Source: Oleiphilaceae bacterium
GTDB lineage: Bacteria > Pseudomonadota > Gammaproteobacteria > Pseudomonadales > Oleiphilaceae
Direction of reading: 5' to 3'
Assembly: GCA_022447365.1 (NCBI GenBank)
Contig: JAKVBL010000005.1
Location: 62,001 to 126,000, forward strand
Length of the DNA: 64,000 nucleotides
Part shown: positions 35,735 to 45,157 of the stretch, piece after piece
How the letters are laid out: each line of letters begins with the position of its first letter
Numbering within the stretch: the first letter of the stretch is position 1
Notes under the pieces: model-generated
Told to the model about the DNA's origin: nothing
Database searches by the model: none
What the model saw: only the letters and a program-made list of their open reading frames with translations
Position numbers and translations under genes: made by a program

Positions 35735-36559
35735 ATGAGCATGATTGATTCTTCAGCAATAGAAAAAACGTCTGATACCCCGATGCTTCAGGTGAACAAG
35801 GTTTGGAAAACCTATGGCGACAATGTCGTTCTTGAAGGGCTCGATGTTACCGTACAGCAGGGTGAATTTGTCACCTTAGTTGGCACGTCTGGCTGCGGCA
35901 AAAGCACCTTCTTAAACATGTTACTGGGAACTGTTGAGCCAAGCCGCGGAGAAATCTTGCTCGATGGCAAACCTATCCCGAATGAACCCGGAGCTGATCG
36001 GGGCATTGTGTTTCAGCAGTATTCGGTGTTTCCGCACATGACGGTTTTAGAAAACGTTGTGACAAGCAAAGGTTTTCAGCGTAAAGGTTTTACGGGTTTG
36101 CTGTTCGGCAAAGCGCGAAGAGAAGCGGTAAAAGAAGCCTTAGAAATACTAGATCAAGTTGGCTTGAGTTATGCGGTCGACAAATACCCGCATGAGTTAT
36201 CTGGTGGCATGAAGCAGCGTTTGGCCATTGCACAAGCCTTGCTTGGTAAACCGAGAATTCTGTTATTGGATGAACCTTTTGGTGCGCTTGATCCGGGTAT
36301 ACGTGCAGATATGCACGCATTGGTGCTCAAGCTATGGAAAGAGCACAAGCTGACTATCTTCATGGTCACACATGACCTGAAAGAAGGTTTTTATCTTGGC
36401 ACACGTTTGTGGGTCTTCGATAAGTTACGTCATGACGAGCAAGCGCCTCAGCGCTTTGGCGCGGGCATTCCCTACGATTTGGCGGTAGGACAGGTTGATC
36501 ATGACCTGTATCGAGAAATCGATGATGACATTCAGCCTGTTCCGCAACAGGTTGCATAA
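35735..36559 (+). CDS. ABC importer ATPase, guanidine operon
   Basis: 274 residues (from ATG 35735; an alternative at 35717 lies inside the permease gene). Walker A GTSGCGKST, Q-loop region IVFQQYSVFPHMTV, signature LSGGMKQRLAIAQ, Walker B ILLLDEPFGALDPG, and the switch His in MVTHD are all intact. It belongs to the SsuB/TauB-type ATPases. A slightly longer C-terminal tail carries no recognisable domain. Confidence 0.9.
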   Translation: MSMIDSSAIEKTSDTPMLQVNKVWKTYGDNVVLEGLDVTVQQGEFVTLVGTSGCGKSTFLNMLLGTVEPSRGEILLDGKPIPNEPGADRGIVFQQYSVFPHMTVLENVVTSKGFQRKGFTGLLFGKARREAVKEALEILDQVGLSYAVDKYPHELSGGMKQRLAIAQALLGKPRILLLDEPFGALDPGIRADMHALVLKLWKEHKLTIFMVTHDLKEGFYLGTRLWVFDKLRHDEQAPQRFGAGIPYDLAVGQVDHDLYREIDDDIQPVPQQVA

Positions 36560-36648
36560 GCCTATTTAGATCGAAGTAATAAGAGACATTAGCAATCAGT
36601 CGTGTTTTGCGCGGCTACATCTATTAAAAAAGAAAGTAAGGACAAGTT

Positions 36649-37389
36649 ATGAGCGAGTACATCCGTTCTATTTCTTACACCACTCAAATCGCGGAAGGCT
36701 CACATTGGTCTTTTCGCTTACGTAAAGGCACGATTTTACGACTAACAGACTTACTTGGCGGCGCCAACGTTGGAATGTTGTTTTATAACCCCGAGGACTT
36801 ATTAGAGCGATACAACGCGCCTGATACCCTCAAGTGCCAGCACACATTTAAACTCACAAAAGGCAATTGCTTGTATTCAGATATGGGGCGAATTTTCGCT
36901 TCGATCGTTGAGGATTCTCTCGGCTGGCACGAATCAGTTTGTGGTAATTCTCATGCCTCCCATATTGAGGCGCGCTGGGGTGCGCGTGACTATCAAACAG
37001 ATCGAAATGATTGGCTGCAAAATGGGCACGACGCGACCTTAGTAGAGCTTGCGAAATATGGTTTGGGCCCCGCAGATTTGGCGGCAAACATTAATTGGTT
37101 TAGTAAGGTCTCGGTAAATTCTGAAGGTCAGATGGCACTTGATGCCTCGGCAGATACACAAGGTGCTTCAGTGACTTTGCGTATGGAGATGGACTCCATT
37201 GTTGTGCTGCATACCTGCCCACATCCTTTAGATCAGTCTTCAAGCTACCCAACAATGGACGTAAAAATTGAATTGGGTGAGGCATTGCCTGTCACCGAAG
37301 ATGATTACTGTAAGAATTTCCGCCCTGAAAATGGACGAGGATTTGCAAACAATGCCTTGTATCAGTTGGGCTTAGGGGGCACGGCATGA
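36649..37389 (+). CDS. Carboxyguanidine deiminase subunit (former UAAP)
   Basis: 246 residues of the DUF1989 family, formerly called urea carboxylase-associated protein. Related pairs of these proteins were shown to form a heterodimer that deiminates carboxyguanidine to allophanate with release of ammonia. Visible motifs are [36 protein letters not shown] and [10 protein letters not shown], the last two lining the presumed metal site. It overlaps its partner by 4 bases, consistent with stoichiometric subunits. Which of the two subunit names applies is not settled here. Confidence 0.9.
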   Translation: MSEYIRSISYTTQIAEGSHWSFRLRKGTILRLTDLLGGANVGMLFYNPEDLLERYNAPDTLKCQHTFKLTKGNCLYSDMGRIFASIVEDSLGWHESVCGNSHASHIEARWGARDYQTDRNDWLQNGHDATLVELAKYGLGPADLAANINWFSKVSVNSEGQMALDASADTQGASVTLRMEMDSIVVLHTCPHPLDQSSSYPTMDVKIELGEALPVTEDDYCKNFRPENGRGFANNALYQLGLGGTA

Positions 37390-38033
37390 TTATTGAGAGC
37401 ACATTACTTCCTGAGAATGCACTGACCCGACAAGTGGTTGATGCAGGGGACTATTACATTGGTGTGGTCAATGCGGGAGAAACCATCCGTATTCTAGACC
37501 TAGAAGGCAACCAAGCCGCTGACACCTTGTTTTTTAATGCACACAACCCGACTGAGCGTTATAGCGCGATGGACACTGTGCGCGAGCAGGGTGCTGTTTA
37601 CCTCACGGCAGGTTCAGAGCTTCGATCAAATTTTAATAACGTGATGCTTGAAATTGTTGCCGACACTTGCGGTCGTCACGACACCCTTGGTGGTGCTTGC
37701 GCAACGGAGAGCAATACCGTGCGCTATGACCTCGAAAAGCGTTGCATGCACGCCTGTCGTGATAGCTGGATGTTGGCGATTGCCGAGAATCCTCAGTACG
37801 GAATTACGAAGCGTGATATCAGTCATAACATCAATTTCTTTATGAATGTCCCTGTCACAGAAGAGGGTGGTTTAACCTTCGAAGATGGTATTTCTGGCGC
37901 TGGGAAATATGTCGAGCTACGCGCCGAGATGGACGTGGTGGTGCTTATTTCGAATTGTCCGCAACTTAACAACCCTTGCAATGGCTACAACCCCACGCCT
38001 ATTGAATATTTAGTCTGGTCGAGCGCGGCCTAA
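37386..38033 (+). CDS. Carboxyguanidine deiminase partner subunit
   Basis: 215 residues, second DUF1989 protein of the pair. It shows [44 protein letters not shown] and [18 protein letters not shown] with Cys/His residues likely to bind metal, and a Cys-rich end ([12 protein letters not shown]). Translation coupling to the upstream subunit (ATGATT overlap) supports a complex. A small hairpin at 38048-38063 follows before the carboxylase gene. Confidence 0.9.
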   Translation: MIIESTLLPENALTRQVVDAGDYYIGVVNAGETIRILDLEGNQAADTLFFNAHNPTERYSAMDTVREQGAVYLTAGSELRSNFNNVMLEIVADTCGRHDTLGGACATESNTVRYDLEKRCMHACRDSWMLAIAENPQYGITKRDISHNINFFMNVPVTEEGGLTFEDGISGAGKYVELRAEMDVVVLISNCPQLNNPCNGYNPTPIEYLVWSSAA

Positions 38034-38047
38034 ACGCACAGCAACCT

Positions 38048-38063
38048 CAGTGGACGACCACTG
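38048..38063 (+). terminator. Small intraoperon hairpin
   Basis: CAGTGG, loop ACGA, CCACTG followed by TTGTATTTTC, 15 bases past the deiminase gene stop. It may be a weak terminator or a processing site that lowers carboxylase expression relative to the genes before it. Confidence 0.4.
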
Positions 38064-38100
38064 TTGTATTTTCATGCGGGACGGCCCGACACGATGATCT

Positions 38101-41100
38101 ATGTTCAACAAAGTATTGATTGCGAATCGTGGAGCTATTGCCGCACGCATCATTCGCACTCTGAACGAATTGAATGTCGCGTCAGTTGCGATCTACGCGC
38201 AGAGCGACGCCCAAAGCCTTCATGTTCGTCAAGCTAGTGAGTCTTACTGCTTAGGTGATGGCCCTGCCGCTGACACCTATCTTGATATCGATAAAATTAT
38301 CGCAATTGCCAAAGAGTCGGGTGCACAAGCGATCCACCCCGGATATGGTTTTCTTAGCGAAAACCCGAGATTTGTAGAGCGTTGCGAATCTGAAGGCATC
38401 GCGTTTATCGGGCCGACGCCAGAACAGATTCAAGTCTTTGGACTCAAGCACAAAGCGCGTGAGCTAGCCCAAAAAGCAAACGTACCCTTGTTATCGGGGT
38501 CGGAATTATTACCAAGCTTGGATGAAGCGCTGCGTGTTGCTGAAAACATTGCTTATCCGATCATGCTCAAAAGCACCGCTGGTGGCGGTGGCATCGGTAT
38601 GCAAGTGTGTGTAGATCCTGAAGAACTCGAGCAAGCTTATGATTCTGTAAAACGACTCGGTGCGAATAATTTTGCGGATGATGGTGTTTTCATCGAGAAA
38701 TTCATTGCACGCGCGCGTCATATTGAGGTTCAGGTGTTTGGTGATGGACAAGGCAATGCCTTAGCCATTGGAGAGCGCGATTGCTCTAGCCAGCGTCGTA
38801 ACCAAAAGGTCGTGGAAGAATGTCCTGCGCCAAATTTACCAGAGGAGCTTGCGGCAGAGCTACATCAAACAGCCGAGGCTTTATTGTCTCAGGTAAGTTA
38901 TCGCAATGCAGGCACGGTTGAGTTTCTTGTTGATGCCGATACGCACAAATTCTATTTCTTAGAAGTGAATACGCGCTTGCAAGTTGAGCACGGTGTTACC
39001 GAAGAAGTCTTTGACATCGACCTCGTCGAGTGGATGCTAAAGCTCTCATCCGGAAAAGACATTGATCTAGCTAATAAACGTAAAAATTTGAAGGCGCATG
39101 GGCATGCTATTCAAGTACGTTTGTATGCGGAAGACCCATATCGTGATTTCCAACCTTGCCCGGGTTTACTCAGCAAAGTGTCGTTTCCAGACTACCCACA
39201 TGTGCGCATTGATCACTGGATTGAGTCGGGCATTGAAGTACCTCCTTATTTTGATCCTATGTTGGCGAAAGTCATCGTTAAGGGGCATGATCGTCAGCAT
39301 GCTTTGATTTGTTTACGCGATGCGCTCGATGATATTCGCTTGTACGGTGCAGAAACGAATCTTGCGTATCTAAAGGGTTTGTTACGCGACCCTGTTTTGG
39401 AAGGTGGTCTCGTTACGACACGTTATTTGAATGACTTTACATTCACACCTGCACGCATTGATGTGATCACTGGCGGTACGCAGACGACCATTCAAGATTT
39501 GCCGGGCCGAGTAGGGTATTGGGATGTCGGTGTTCCGCCATCTGGACCGTTTGATAGCTATTCATTTCAGTTGGGTAATCGCTTATTAGATAACCCCGAT
39601 GATGCAGCAGGCCTAGAAATTACCGTTCAAGGTCCTGAGCTGCAATTTCAAACAAGCACACAAGTGGTTATCACTGGTGCCAAGATCGAGTCCACCCTTG
39701 ACGATAAGCCCATTGAGCTAAATCAAGTATTAAGTATTAACGCGGGAGAAGTTCTAAAACTTGGCCGTATTACTGGTGCCGGCACGCGCGCTTATCTTTG
39801 CATTCAAGGTGGTTTGAATTGCCCAGCATATATGGGCTCTCGTTCGACATTTACCTTAGGACAGTTTGGCGGACATAACGGTCGTGCTTTGCGTATTGGT
39901 GATGTCTTACATTTAAATCAGATTGATCGCGCTGGGGATGAAAGTTCTTCAGATGACAATACTTCTCTTGATAGTAGCTCCCATGAGCAGGCGCCGATTG
40001 AACTTCTCGCTAGCATTGAAAACGAGTGGGAGCTGCGGGTTATCTACGGGCCTCATGGTTCGCCTGACTTTTTCACACGGGAAGATATTGATACCTTTTT
40101 TGAACATACCTGGGAGGTGCATTACAACTCAAGCCGCACGGGTGTTCGCTTAATTGGACCAAAACCCAATTGGGCACGAGAAAATGGCGGTGAGGCAGGG
40201 TTACATCCTTCTAATATTCACGATAACGCTTATGCTTTCGGTACGGTAGATTTTACCGGTGATATGCCTGTTATCCTTGGTCCAGATGGACCATCTCTTG
40301 GTGGTTTTGTTTGTCCTGCAACGGTTATTCAGGCAGACCTCTGGAAATTAGGTCAGCTCAAAGCGGGTGCGAAAGTACGCTTTAAGGCCGTGTCTGTCAC
40401 CGCTGCTGTCGAGTTGTACGCACGTCAGCAGCGTTGTTTGCGTTCTTTGCATTTTGAAAAAGAAGTGATCGAGCACAAGCCTCAAACCACGCCGATCTTG
40501 AAGACTTTATCTGCGGAAGAGTATGGCGTTGCGGTGACATATCGTGTCGCCGGTGATCAGTTCTTGTTAGTCGAATATGGTGAGCAAAGCTTAGATATTG
40601 CTCTACGTTTTCGAGCTCATGCTTTGATGCAATTCTTGCAAGATGCAGACATAGAAGGTGTGCTTGAGCTCACTCCTGGAATTCGTTCTCTTCAAGTGCA
40701 TTATGACAGTCAGACCCTGTCTTTAGGCGTGTTGATGCTGCACCTGCAGTCGGCCGAAGATGCCTTGAAAACACGACTTCAGTCTTTGCGCGTGCCATCG
40801 CGTTCTGTTTATTTGCCGCTGTCTTGGGATGACGAAGCTTGTCGATTGGCGATTGAAAAGTACGATCAAACCGTTCGTGAAAACGCACCGTGGAGCCCAA
40901 GTAATTTAGAGTTTATTCGCCGTATCAATGGGCTAGAAAGCATTGATGATGTGAAGAAAATTGTCTTCGATGCCTCTTACTTGGTGATGGGTTTAGGAGA
41001 TGTGTACTTAGGTGCGCCGGTTGCCACGCCTGTCGATCCCCGTCATCGTCTTGTGACCACAAAGTACAATCCAGCGCGCACATGGACAGCCGAAAACTCT

Positions 41101-41739
41101 GTTGGCATCGGTGGCTCATATCTATGTGTTTATGGCATGGAAGGGCCGGGCGGTTATCAGTTTGTTGGCCGCACGCTTCAAATGTGGAATCGCTATAGGA
41201 ACACCGAGTTTTTCGAGAAACCTTGGCTTTTGCGCTTCTTTGATCAAATTCGATTCTATGAGGTTTCTCACGACGAATTGATGACAATTCGTGAGCAATT
41301 TCCTGTTGGCACTTACCCGATCAAAGTTGAAGAAGGCTCATTCAGCCTATCTGAATATCAAGCGTTTTTATCTGAGAATCAAGAATCCATTGATACCTTT
41401 AAGGGCAAACGCGAAGCCGCTTTTGAAGCGGAGTTGGCAGAGTGGCATCGTACAGGACAGTTTAACTTCGAAGTGGCTGAAGATGATCTCGATTTGAGTG
41501 AAACGAGCTGGGAGGAAGGGCAGATTGTTGTAGACAGCCCTGTATCAGGGAGTGTTTGGCAGAGCGAGATTACGTCGGATTCAGAGGTTGTTAAAGGTCA
41601 GGTCTTGATGATTTTAGAGTCGATGAAAATGGAAATTCCTGTTCATGCGACAAGCTCGGGCGTCGTCAAGCAAGTGCTACTAGATAAAGGTCAGCGCGTG
41701 TCTCCAGGGCAAGCCTTAGTAGTGATCGAAGAGCACTAA
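38101..41739 (+). CDS. Guanidine carboxylase (urea carboxylase-type biotin enzyme)
   Basis: A 1212-residue multidomain enzyme. Residues 1 to about 450 form the biotin carboxylase with HPGYGFLSENPRF, the ATP-grasp loop STAGGGGIGMQV, and EVNTRLQVEHGVTEE. About 465-1000 is the carboxyltransferase built from KipA/KipI-like domains (GVPPSGPFDSYSFQLGNRLL, GPHGSPDFFT). Residues about 1140-1212 carry the biotinyl domain with the target lysine Lys1176 in LESMKMEIP. The same architecture serves urea carboxylases; the guanidine riboswitch and the deiminase genes indicate carboxylation of guanidine to carboxyguanidine instead. Length is normal for the family. Sequence does not by itself separate the substrates. 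Confidence 0.9.
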   Translation: MFNKVLIANRGAIAARIIRTLNELNVASVAIYAQSDAQSLHVRQASESYCLGDGPAADTYLDIDKIIAIAKESGAQAIHPGYGFLSENPRFVERCESEGIAFIGPTPEQIQVFGLKHKARELAQKANVPLLSGSELLPSLDEALRVAENIAYPIMLKSTAGGGGIGMQVCVDPEELEQAYDSVKRLGANNFADDGVFIEKFIARARHIEVQVFGDGQGNALAIGERDCSSQRRNQKVVEECPAPNLPEELAAELHQTAEALLSQVSYRNAGTVEFLVDADTHKFYFLEVNTRLQVEHGVTEEVFDIDLVEWMLKLSSGKDIDLANKRKNLKAHGHAIQVRLYAEDPYRDFQPCPGLLSKVSFPDYPHVRIDHWIESGIEVPPYFDPMLAKVIVKGHDRQHALICLRDALDDIRLYGAETNLAYLKGLLRDPVLEGGLVTTRYLNDFTFTPARIDVITGGTQTTIQDLPGRVGYWDVGVPPSGPFDSYSFQLGNRLLDNPDDAAGLEITVQGPELQFQTSTQVVITGAKIESTLDDKPIELNQVLSINAGEVLKLGRITGAGTRAYLCIQGGLNCPAYMGSRSTFTLGQFGGHNGRALRIGDVLHLNQIDRAGDESSSDDNTSLDSSSHEQAPIELLASIENEWELRVIYGPHGSPDFFTREDIDTFFEHTWEVHYNSSRTGVRLIGPKPNWARENGGEAGLHPSNIHDNAYAFGTVDFTGDMPVILGPDGPSLGGFVCPATVIQADLWKLGQLKAGAKVRFKAVSVTAAVELYARQQRCLRSLHFEKEVIEHKPQTTPILKTLSAEEYGVAVTYRVAGDQFLLVEYGEQSLDIALRFRAHALMQFLQDADIEGVLELTPGIRSLQVHYDSQTLSLGVLMLHLQSAEDALKTRLQSLRVPSRSVYLPLSWDDEACRLAIEKYDQTVRENAPWSPSNLEFIRRINGLESIDDVKKIVFDASYLVMGLGDVYLGAPVATPVDPRHRLVTTKYNPARTWTAENSVGIGGSYLCVYGMEGPGGYQFVGRTLQMWNRYRNTEFFEKPWLLRFFDQIRFYEVSHDELMTIREQFPVGTYPIKVEEGSFSLSEYQAFLSENQESIDTFKGKREAAFEAELAEWHRTGQFNFEVAEDDLDLSETSWEEGQIVVDSPVSGSVWQSEITSDSEVVKGQVLMILESMKMEIPVHATSSGVVKQVLLDKGQRVSPGQALVVIEEH

Positions 41740-41798
41740 GGCGCAAAGATGTGTCTGTCTAAAAAACGTGAACAGAATAATCAAAGAGAACAGTAGTA

Positions 41799-43634
41799 AT
41801 GAATAGTTTAAATCTAGCGATTGCGGATCAAGCCGTCACGCCACTAAGTATCGAAACACTCAAGCAGGCCTATGCCGCGGGAACCACAACGCCTAGACAA
41901 GTCTTGGCTGATATTCGTGAGCGCGCGGAGACTTATAGTGATCGGAACATTTGGATTCACTTATTAAGCGACGCCGAGCTTGATGACTACCTAAGTAAAC
42001 TGGAAGCAAGTGACGTCAATTCTCTACCTTTGTGGGGGATTCCGTTTGCGATCAAAGATAACATCGATCTGGCAGGTATTCCGACTACCGCAGCCTGTGA
42101 AACCTTCGCCTATACACCCGATGAGTCTGCATTTGTGGTCGATCAGCTTATCAAAGCAGGCGCCATACCTGTTGGTAAAACGAATCTGGATCAATTTGCT
42201 ACAGGGCTAAATGGTACACGCTCGCCCTACGGTGAATGTCGTAATGCCTTCGATGCGAAGTACATCAGTGGTGGTTCAAGCGCGGGTTCATCTGTGTCAG
42301 TCGCTTTAGGTTTAGCAAGCTTTAGTTTAGGCACTGATACCGCGGGTTCAGGACGCGTGCCGGCCTGCCTGAATAACTTATATGGCGTTAAACCAACACG
42401 AGGTTTGTTGTCTGCTAGTGGCATGTTGCCAGCGTGTCGTAGCTTAGACTGCATGACAATTTTTGCGCTGAACGCAGATGAATCGAACTTGGTTTTGTCG
42501 GTCGTAGAAGGGCCTGATGACAATGACGGCTATAGTCGTGCCAATCCTTATCCTAATCAAACACGGCAATATGGTGTGCGTGCAGGGGATTTGAAAATCG
42601 GAGTCATCCAATCAGGTCAGCTCGAATTCTTCGGTGACGCAGCATACGAGCAAGCGTATTTAGCGACCGTAGAACGCATTAAAAAGGACGGTGCTCAGAT
42701 TGAAGAGCTCGATTTCTCGCCCTTTGTTGAAGCGGCGAAATTGTTATACGAGGGGCCTTGGGTAACTGAGCGTTACTTGGCAACACAACCTTTAATTGAT
42801 GAGCAACCTGAAGCAATTTTTCCGGTTGTGCGAGAGATCATCGAGCCGGGCAAGAATGCGAGCGCTGCGGCCTTGTTTACCGCGCAATATCGCTTGCAAG
42901 AATTGAAAGCAAAATGCGATGCGATTGTTGCGCAATATGATTGTTTGCTAACGCCGACGGCAGGGCGCTTCTTTACAATTGATGAGCTACTTGAAGAGCC
43001 TGTTTTGCGTAACAGTCAGTTGGGACATTACACCAACTATATGAACTTGCTAGACATGAGTGGCTTAGCCATTCCAACAGCCTTCACGGATCAAGGTTTA
43101 CCTTTTGGCGTGACTTTAGTGGGCTCTGCCTTTGCTGATCGTGCATTGCTGTCCATCGCTAAACGCTTTGAGACATTGTTTGATCTTCCACTTGGCGCTT
43201 CAGATTTACCTCGCGAGCGCACAGTAGCCGCACAGGTGTCGACAACACAAACGATAGATGTGCTTGTATGTGGTGCGCACTTGGAGGGTTTGCCACTGAA
43301 CTGGCAGTTGAAGGAGCGCAAGGCAGTACTGAAGTTAAAAACGCAAACCGCACCTGTGTATCGTATGTACGCTCTTGCTGGTGGGCCTCCATTTAGACCT
43401 GGCCTAGTGTTAGATGAAGAAAAAGGCGCTGCCATTGATGTCGAGATTTGGACTGTGCCCTCTGAACAGTTTGGGAGTTTTGTTGCAGGAATACCTGCGC
43501 CCTTAGGCATTGGTAAGGTCAAACTGGCGGATGGTTCGTTTGTTAGCGGATTCATTTGCGAACCGTACGGTTTAGAAGGCGCCGAAGAAATTACGCAGCT
43601 TGGCGGCTGGCGTGCTTACATGGCGACCAAATAA
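41799..43634 (+). CDS. atzF: Allophanate hydrolase
   Basis: 611 residues. An N-terminal amidase-signature domain has the catalytic triad of Lys86 (FAIKDNID), the cis-Ser in SGGSSAGSS near residue 160 and nucleophile Ser184 in DTAGSGR. The C-terminal domain (about 460-611) matches the AtzF-type decarboxylating half, with PPFRPGLVL and KVKLADG segments. It converts allophanate to ammonia and carbon dioxide and is the last step of guanidine (or urea) breakdown. It lies 60 bases after the carboxylase gene and ends near a hairpin at 43640. Confidence 0.93.
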   Translation: MNSLNLAIADQAVTPLSIETLKQAYAAGTTTPRQVLADIRERAETYSDRNIWIHLLSDAELDDYLSKLEASDVNSLPLWGIPFAIKDNIDLAGIPTTAACETFAYTPDESAFVVDQLIKAGAIPVGKTNLDQFATGLNGTRSPYGECRNAFDAKYISGGSSAGSSVSVALGLASFSLGTDTAGSGRVPACLNNLYGVKPTRGLLSASGMLPACRSLDCMTIFALNADESNLVLSVVEGPDDNDGYSRANPYPNQTRQYGVRAGDLKIGVIQSGQLEFFGDAAYEQAYLATVERIKKDGAQIEELDFSPFVEAAKLLYEGPWVTERYLATQPLIDEQPEAIFPVVREIIEPGKNASAAALFTAQYRLQELKAKCDAIVAQYDCLLTPTAGRFFTIDELLEEPVLRNSQLGHYTNYMNLLDMSGLAIPTAFTDQGLPFGVTLVGSAFADRALLSIAKRFETLFDLPLGASDLPRERTVAAQVSTTQTIDVLVCGAHLEGLPLNWQLKERKAVLKLKTQTAPVYRMYALAGGPPFRPGLVLDEEKGAAIDVEIWTVPSEQFGSFVAGIPAPLGIGKVKLADGSFVSGFICEPYGLEGAEEITQLGGWRAYMATK

Positions 43635-43639
43635 GCCTA

Positions 43640-43662
43640 GCCTGATCATTTTTTGATTAGGC
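43640..43662 (+). terminator. Hairpin after allophanate hydrolase
   Basis: GCCTGATCA and TGATTAGGC pair (one G-U) around a TTTTT loop, 5 bases past the stop. No long U-run follows, so its terminator strength is uncertain, but the position fits the end of the guanidine operon. Confidence 0.55.
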
Positions 43663-43790
43663 TCTGGATGTTTTGGTATGTCAGGCAACCATCATGCAAG
43701 CTTCACGACAAGGCCAAAACTGTTATCTCATCGTAAGCTCACTCATACTAGTAAAAGTTCAATGTTCAATGCTTGGTGTGGGTGTGTTTT

Positions 43791-44423
43791 ATGTCAGATA
43801 GTGTCAACGTCAAAGAATTACCTAAGGCAGTCATCTTTGATTTAGATGGCACCTTGGTAACTTCTAGTCTCGATTTTGTTCTCTTATGCAAAGAGACGGG
43901 ATGTGTGCCGGGGCAGGATATTCTGCGATATGTCGAAGACTTGCCCGAGCATGAGCAATCTTCAGTTAAGGCAACGATTCATGACCATGAGATGCGCGAC
44001 GCGCATAGCTCTGAAGTAATTGCTGGAGTGCCTGAAACGCTGCTCAAACTCAGTAATTCATTCATCAAAATAGGCGTTGTCACACGCAATTCGATTCCTG
44101 CAAGTCAACTGAAACTTGATCGTAGTCAGTTGCGAGTGGGAAGAGTACTTGCACGTGAGCACGCCCCTCCTAAGCCTTCACCTGACGCTTTATTGATGCT
44201 CGCCGACGAATGGCAAGTTGACCCGAAGCATTGTGTCTACGTTGGCGATTTTCGTTACGATCTCGAAGCCGCGCACAATGCAGGTATGCATGCTGCATGG
44301 TATGCCTCAGGGTATTCTTCTCAACCGGAATGGGCGCATCTCGCGCACTTTGATTTCTCTCATTATGACGATTTTATTCCTACATTAGTCGCGTATTGGC
44401 GAAAAGTTTCTGCGGGCGCGTAG
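43791..44423 (+). CDS. HAD-family hydrolase
   Basis: 210 residues of the haloacid dehalogenase superfamily: FDLDGTLV (nucleophile Asp), GVVTRNS motif II, KPSPDALL with the conserved Lys, and VYVGDFRYDLEAA motif IV acidic pair. It resembles phosphoglycolate phosphatase-like subfamily members. ATG 43791 is chosen; a start 18 bases upstream only adds a non-family prefix. Substrate unknown. No clear operon partner. Confidence 0.85.
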   Translation: MSDSVNVKELPKAVIFDLDGTLVTSSLDFVLLCKETGCVPGQDILRYVEDLPEHEQSSVKATIHDHEMRDAHSSEVIAGVPETLLKLSNSFIKIGVVTRNSIPASQLKLDRSQLRVGRVLAREHAPPKPSPDALLMLADEWQVDPKHCVYVGDFRYDLEAAHNAGMHAAWYASGYSSQPEWAHLAHFDFSHYDDFIPTLVAYWRKVSAGA

Positions 44424-44560
44424 CAAATTTAATAAGTCGGTCATCTGCAACTGATCACTTCAATCTTTCAATCCGTACACAATTAGGCATCGATCGTTAC
44501 GTCGATGAACTGGCTTTAGAGCTTAGCTTGATGTTTTAGGTAGAGGGCATAGATTGAACA

Positions 44561-45157
44561 ATGGTTTGGAAAAACATTTTTGTTGCATTGATAGTAGGCA
44601 CGTTTTTCTTAGTAAGCGGGTGTAGCTTGGTACGGCATACGATTGAACACGCACCGTATTCAGTTATTGAAACTAAGAACGCGAAAGAAGCGGAGTCTGA
44701 AAATATCGAAGTACGTGAATATCAACGTCTATTATTAGTGACCGCGCCAATGAACCCGGGCTCTAGAGAGGATGGGGCCTTTCGTAAGTTGTTTGCTTAT
44801 ATCTCTGGCGAGAATAGCAAGGAGCAAGAAATTTCAATGACTGCGCCAGTGTTTATGGATCCGGCAAAGACAGAACAAATGTCTTTTGTACTGCCCGAAA
44901 GTTTTGAGCTGTCGACTGCGCCGAGCCCGAAAGATGCTGCGGTCGAGTTTCAAGAGCTCCGTGACATGAAGATGGCGGTTATCCGTTTTAGTGGTACCTT
45001 GAGCGAGGAAAACATTTCAGATAACCGCACCATCTTAGAAGCTTGGATTACAGAGCAGGGCTTCGAAATGGATGGGCCTGTGCTGATTGCTGGCTATGAC
45101 CCACCGACCTCGATTCCTTGGTTTCGGCGTAACGAAGTTCTTATTCCGATTCGCTAA
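44561..45157 (+). CDS. SOUL heme-binding family lipoprotein
   Basis: 198 residues with a lipobox Val-Ser-Gly-Cys and a SOUL domain: YSVIETKNAKEAES, EVREYQRLLLV, FRKLFAYISGEN, ISMTAPVFMDP, MSFVLPESF and IPWFRRNEVLIPI. SOUL proteins in animals bind heme; in bacteria the role is unclear. It overlaps the convergent YdjM-like gene by 17 bases at the 3' end. Confidence 0.9.
   Translation: MVWKNIFVALIVGTFFLVSGCSLVRHTIEHAPYSVIETKNAKEAESENIEVREYQRLLLVTAPMNPGSREDGAFRKLFAYISGENSKEQEISMTAPVFMDPAKTEQMSFVLPESFELSTAPSPKDAAVEFQELRDMKMAVIRFSGTLSEENISDNRTILEAWITEQGFEMDGPVLIAGYDPPTSIPWFRRNEVLIPIR

Noticed and set aside
40925..41287. Antisense ORF of 120 residues within the carboxylase gene
   Set aside because: It lies fully within a conserved gene and has the composition of a shadow frame.
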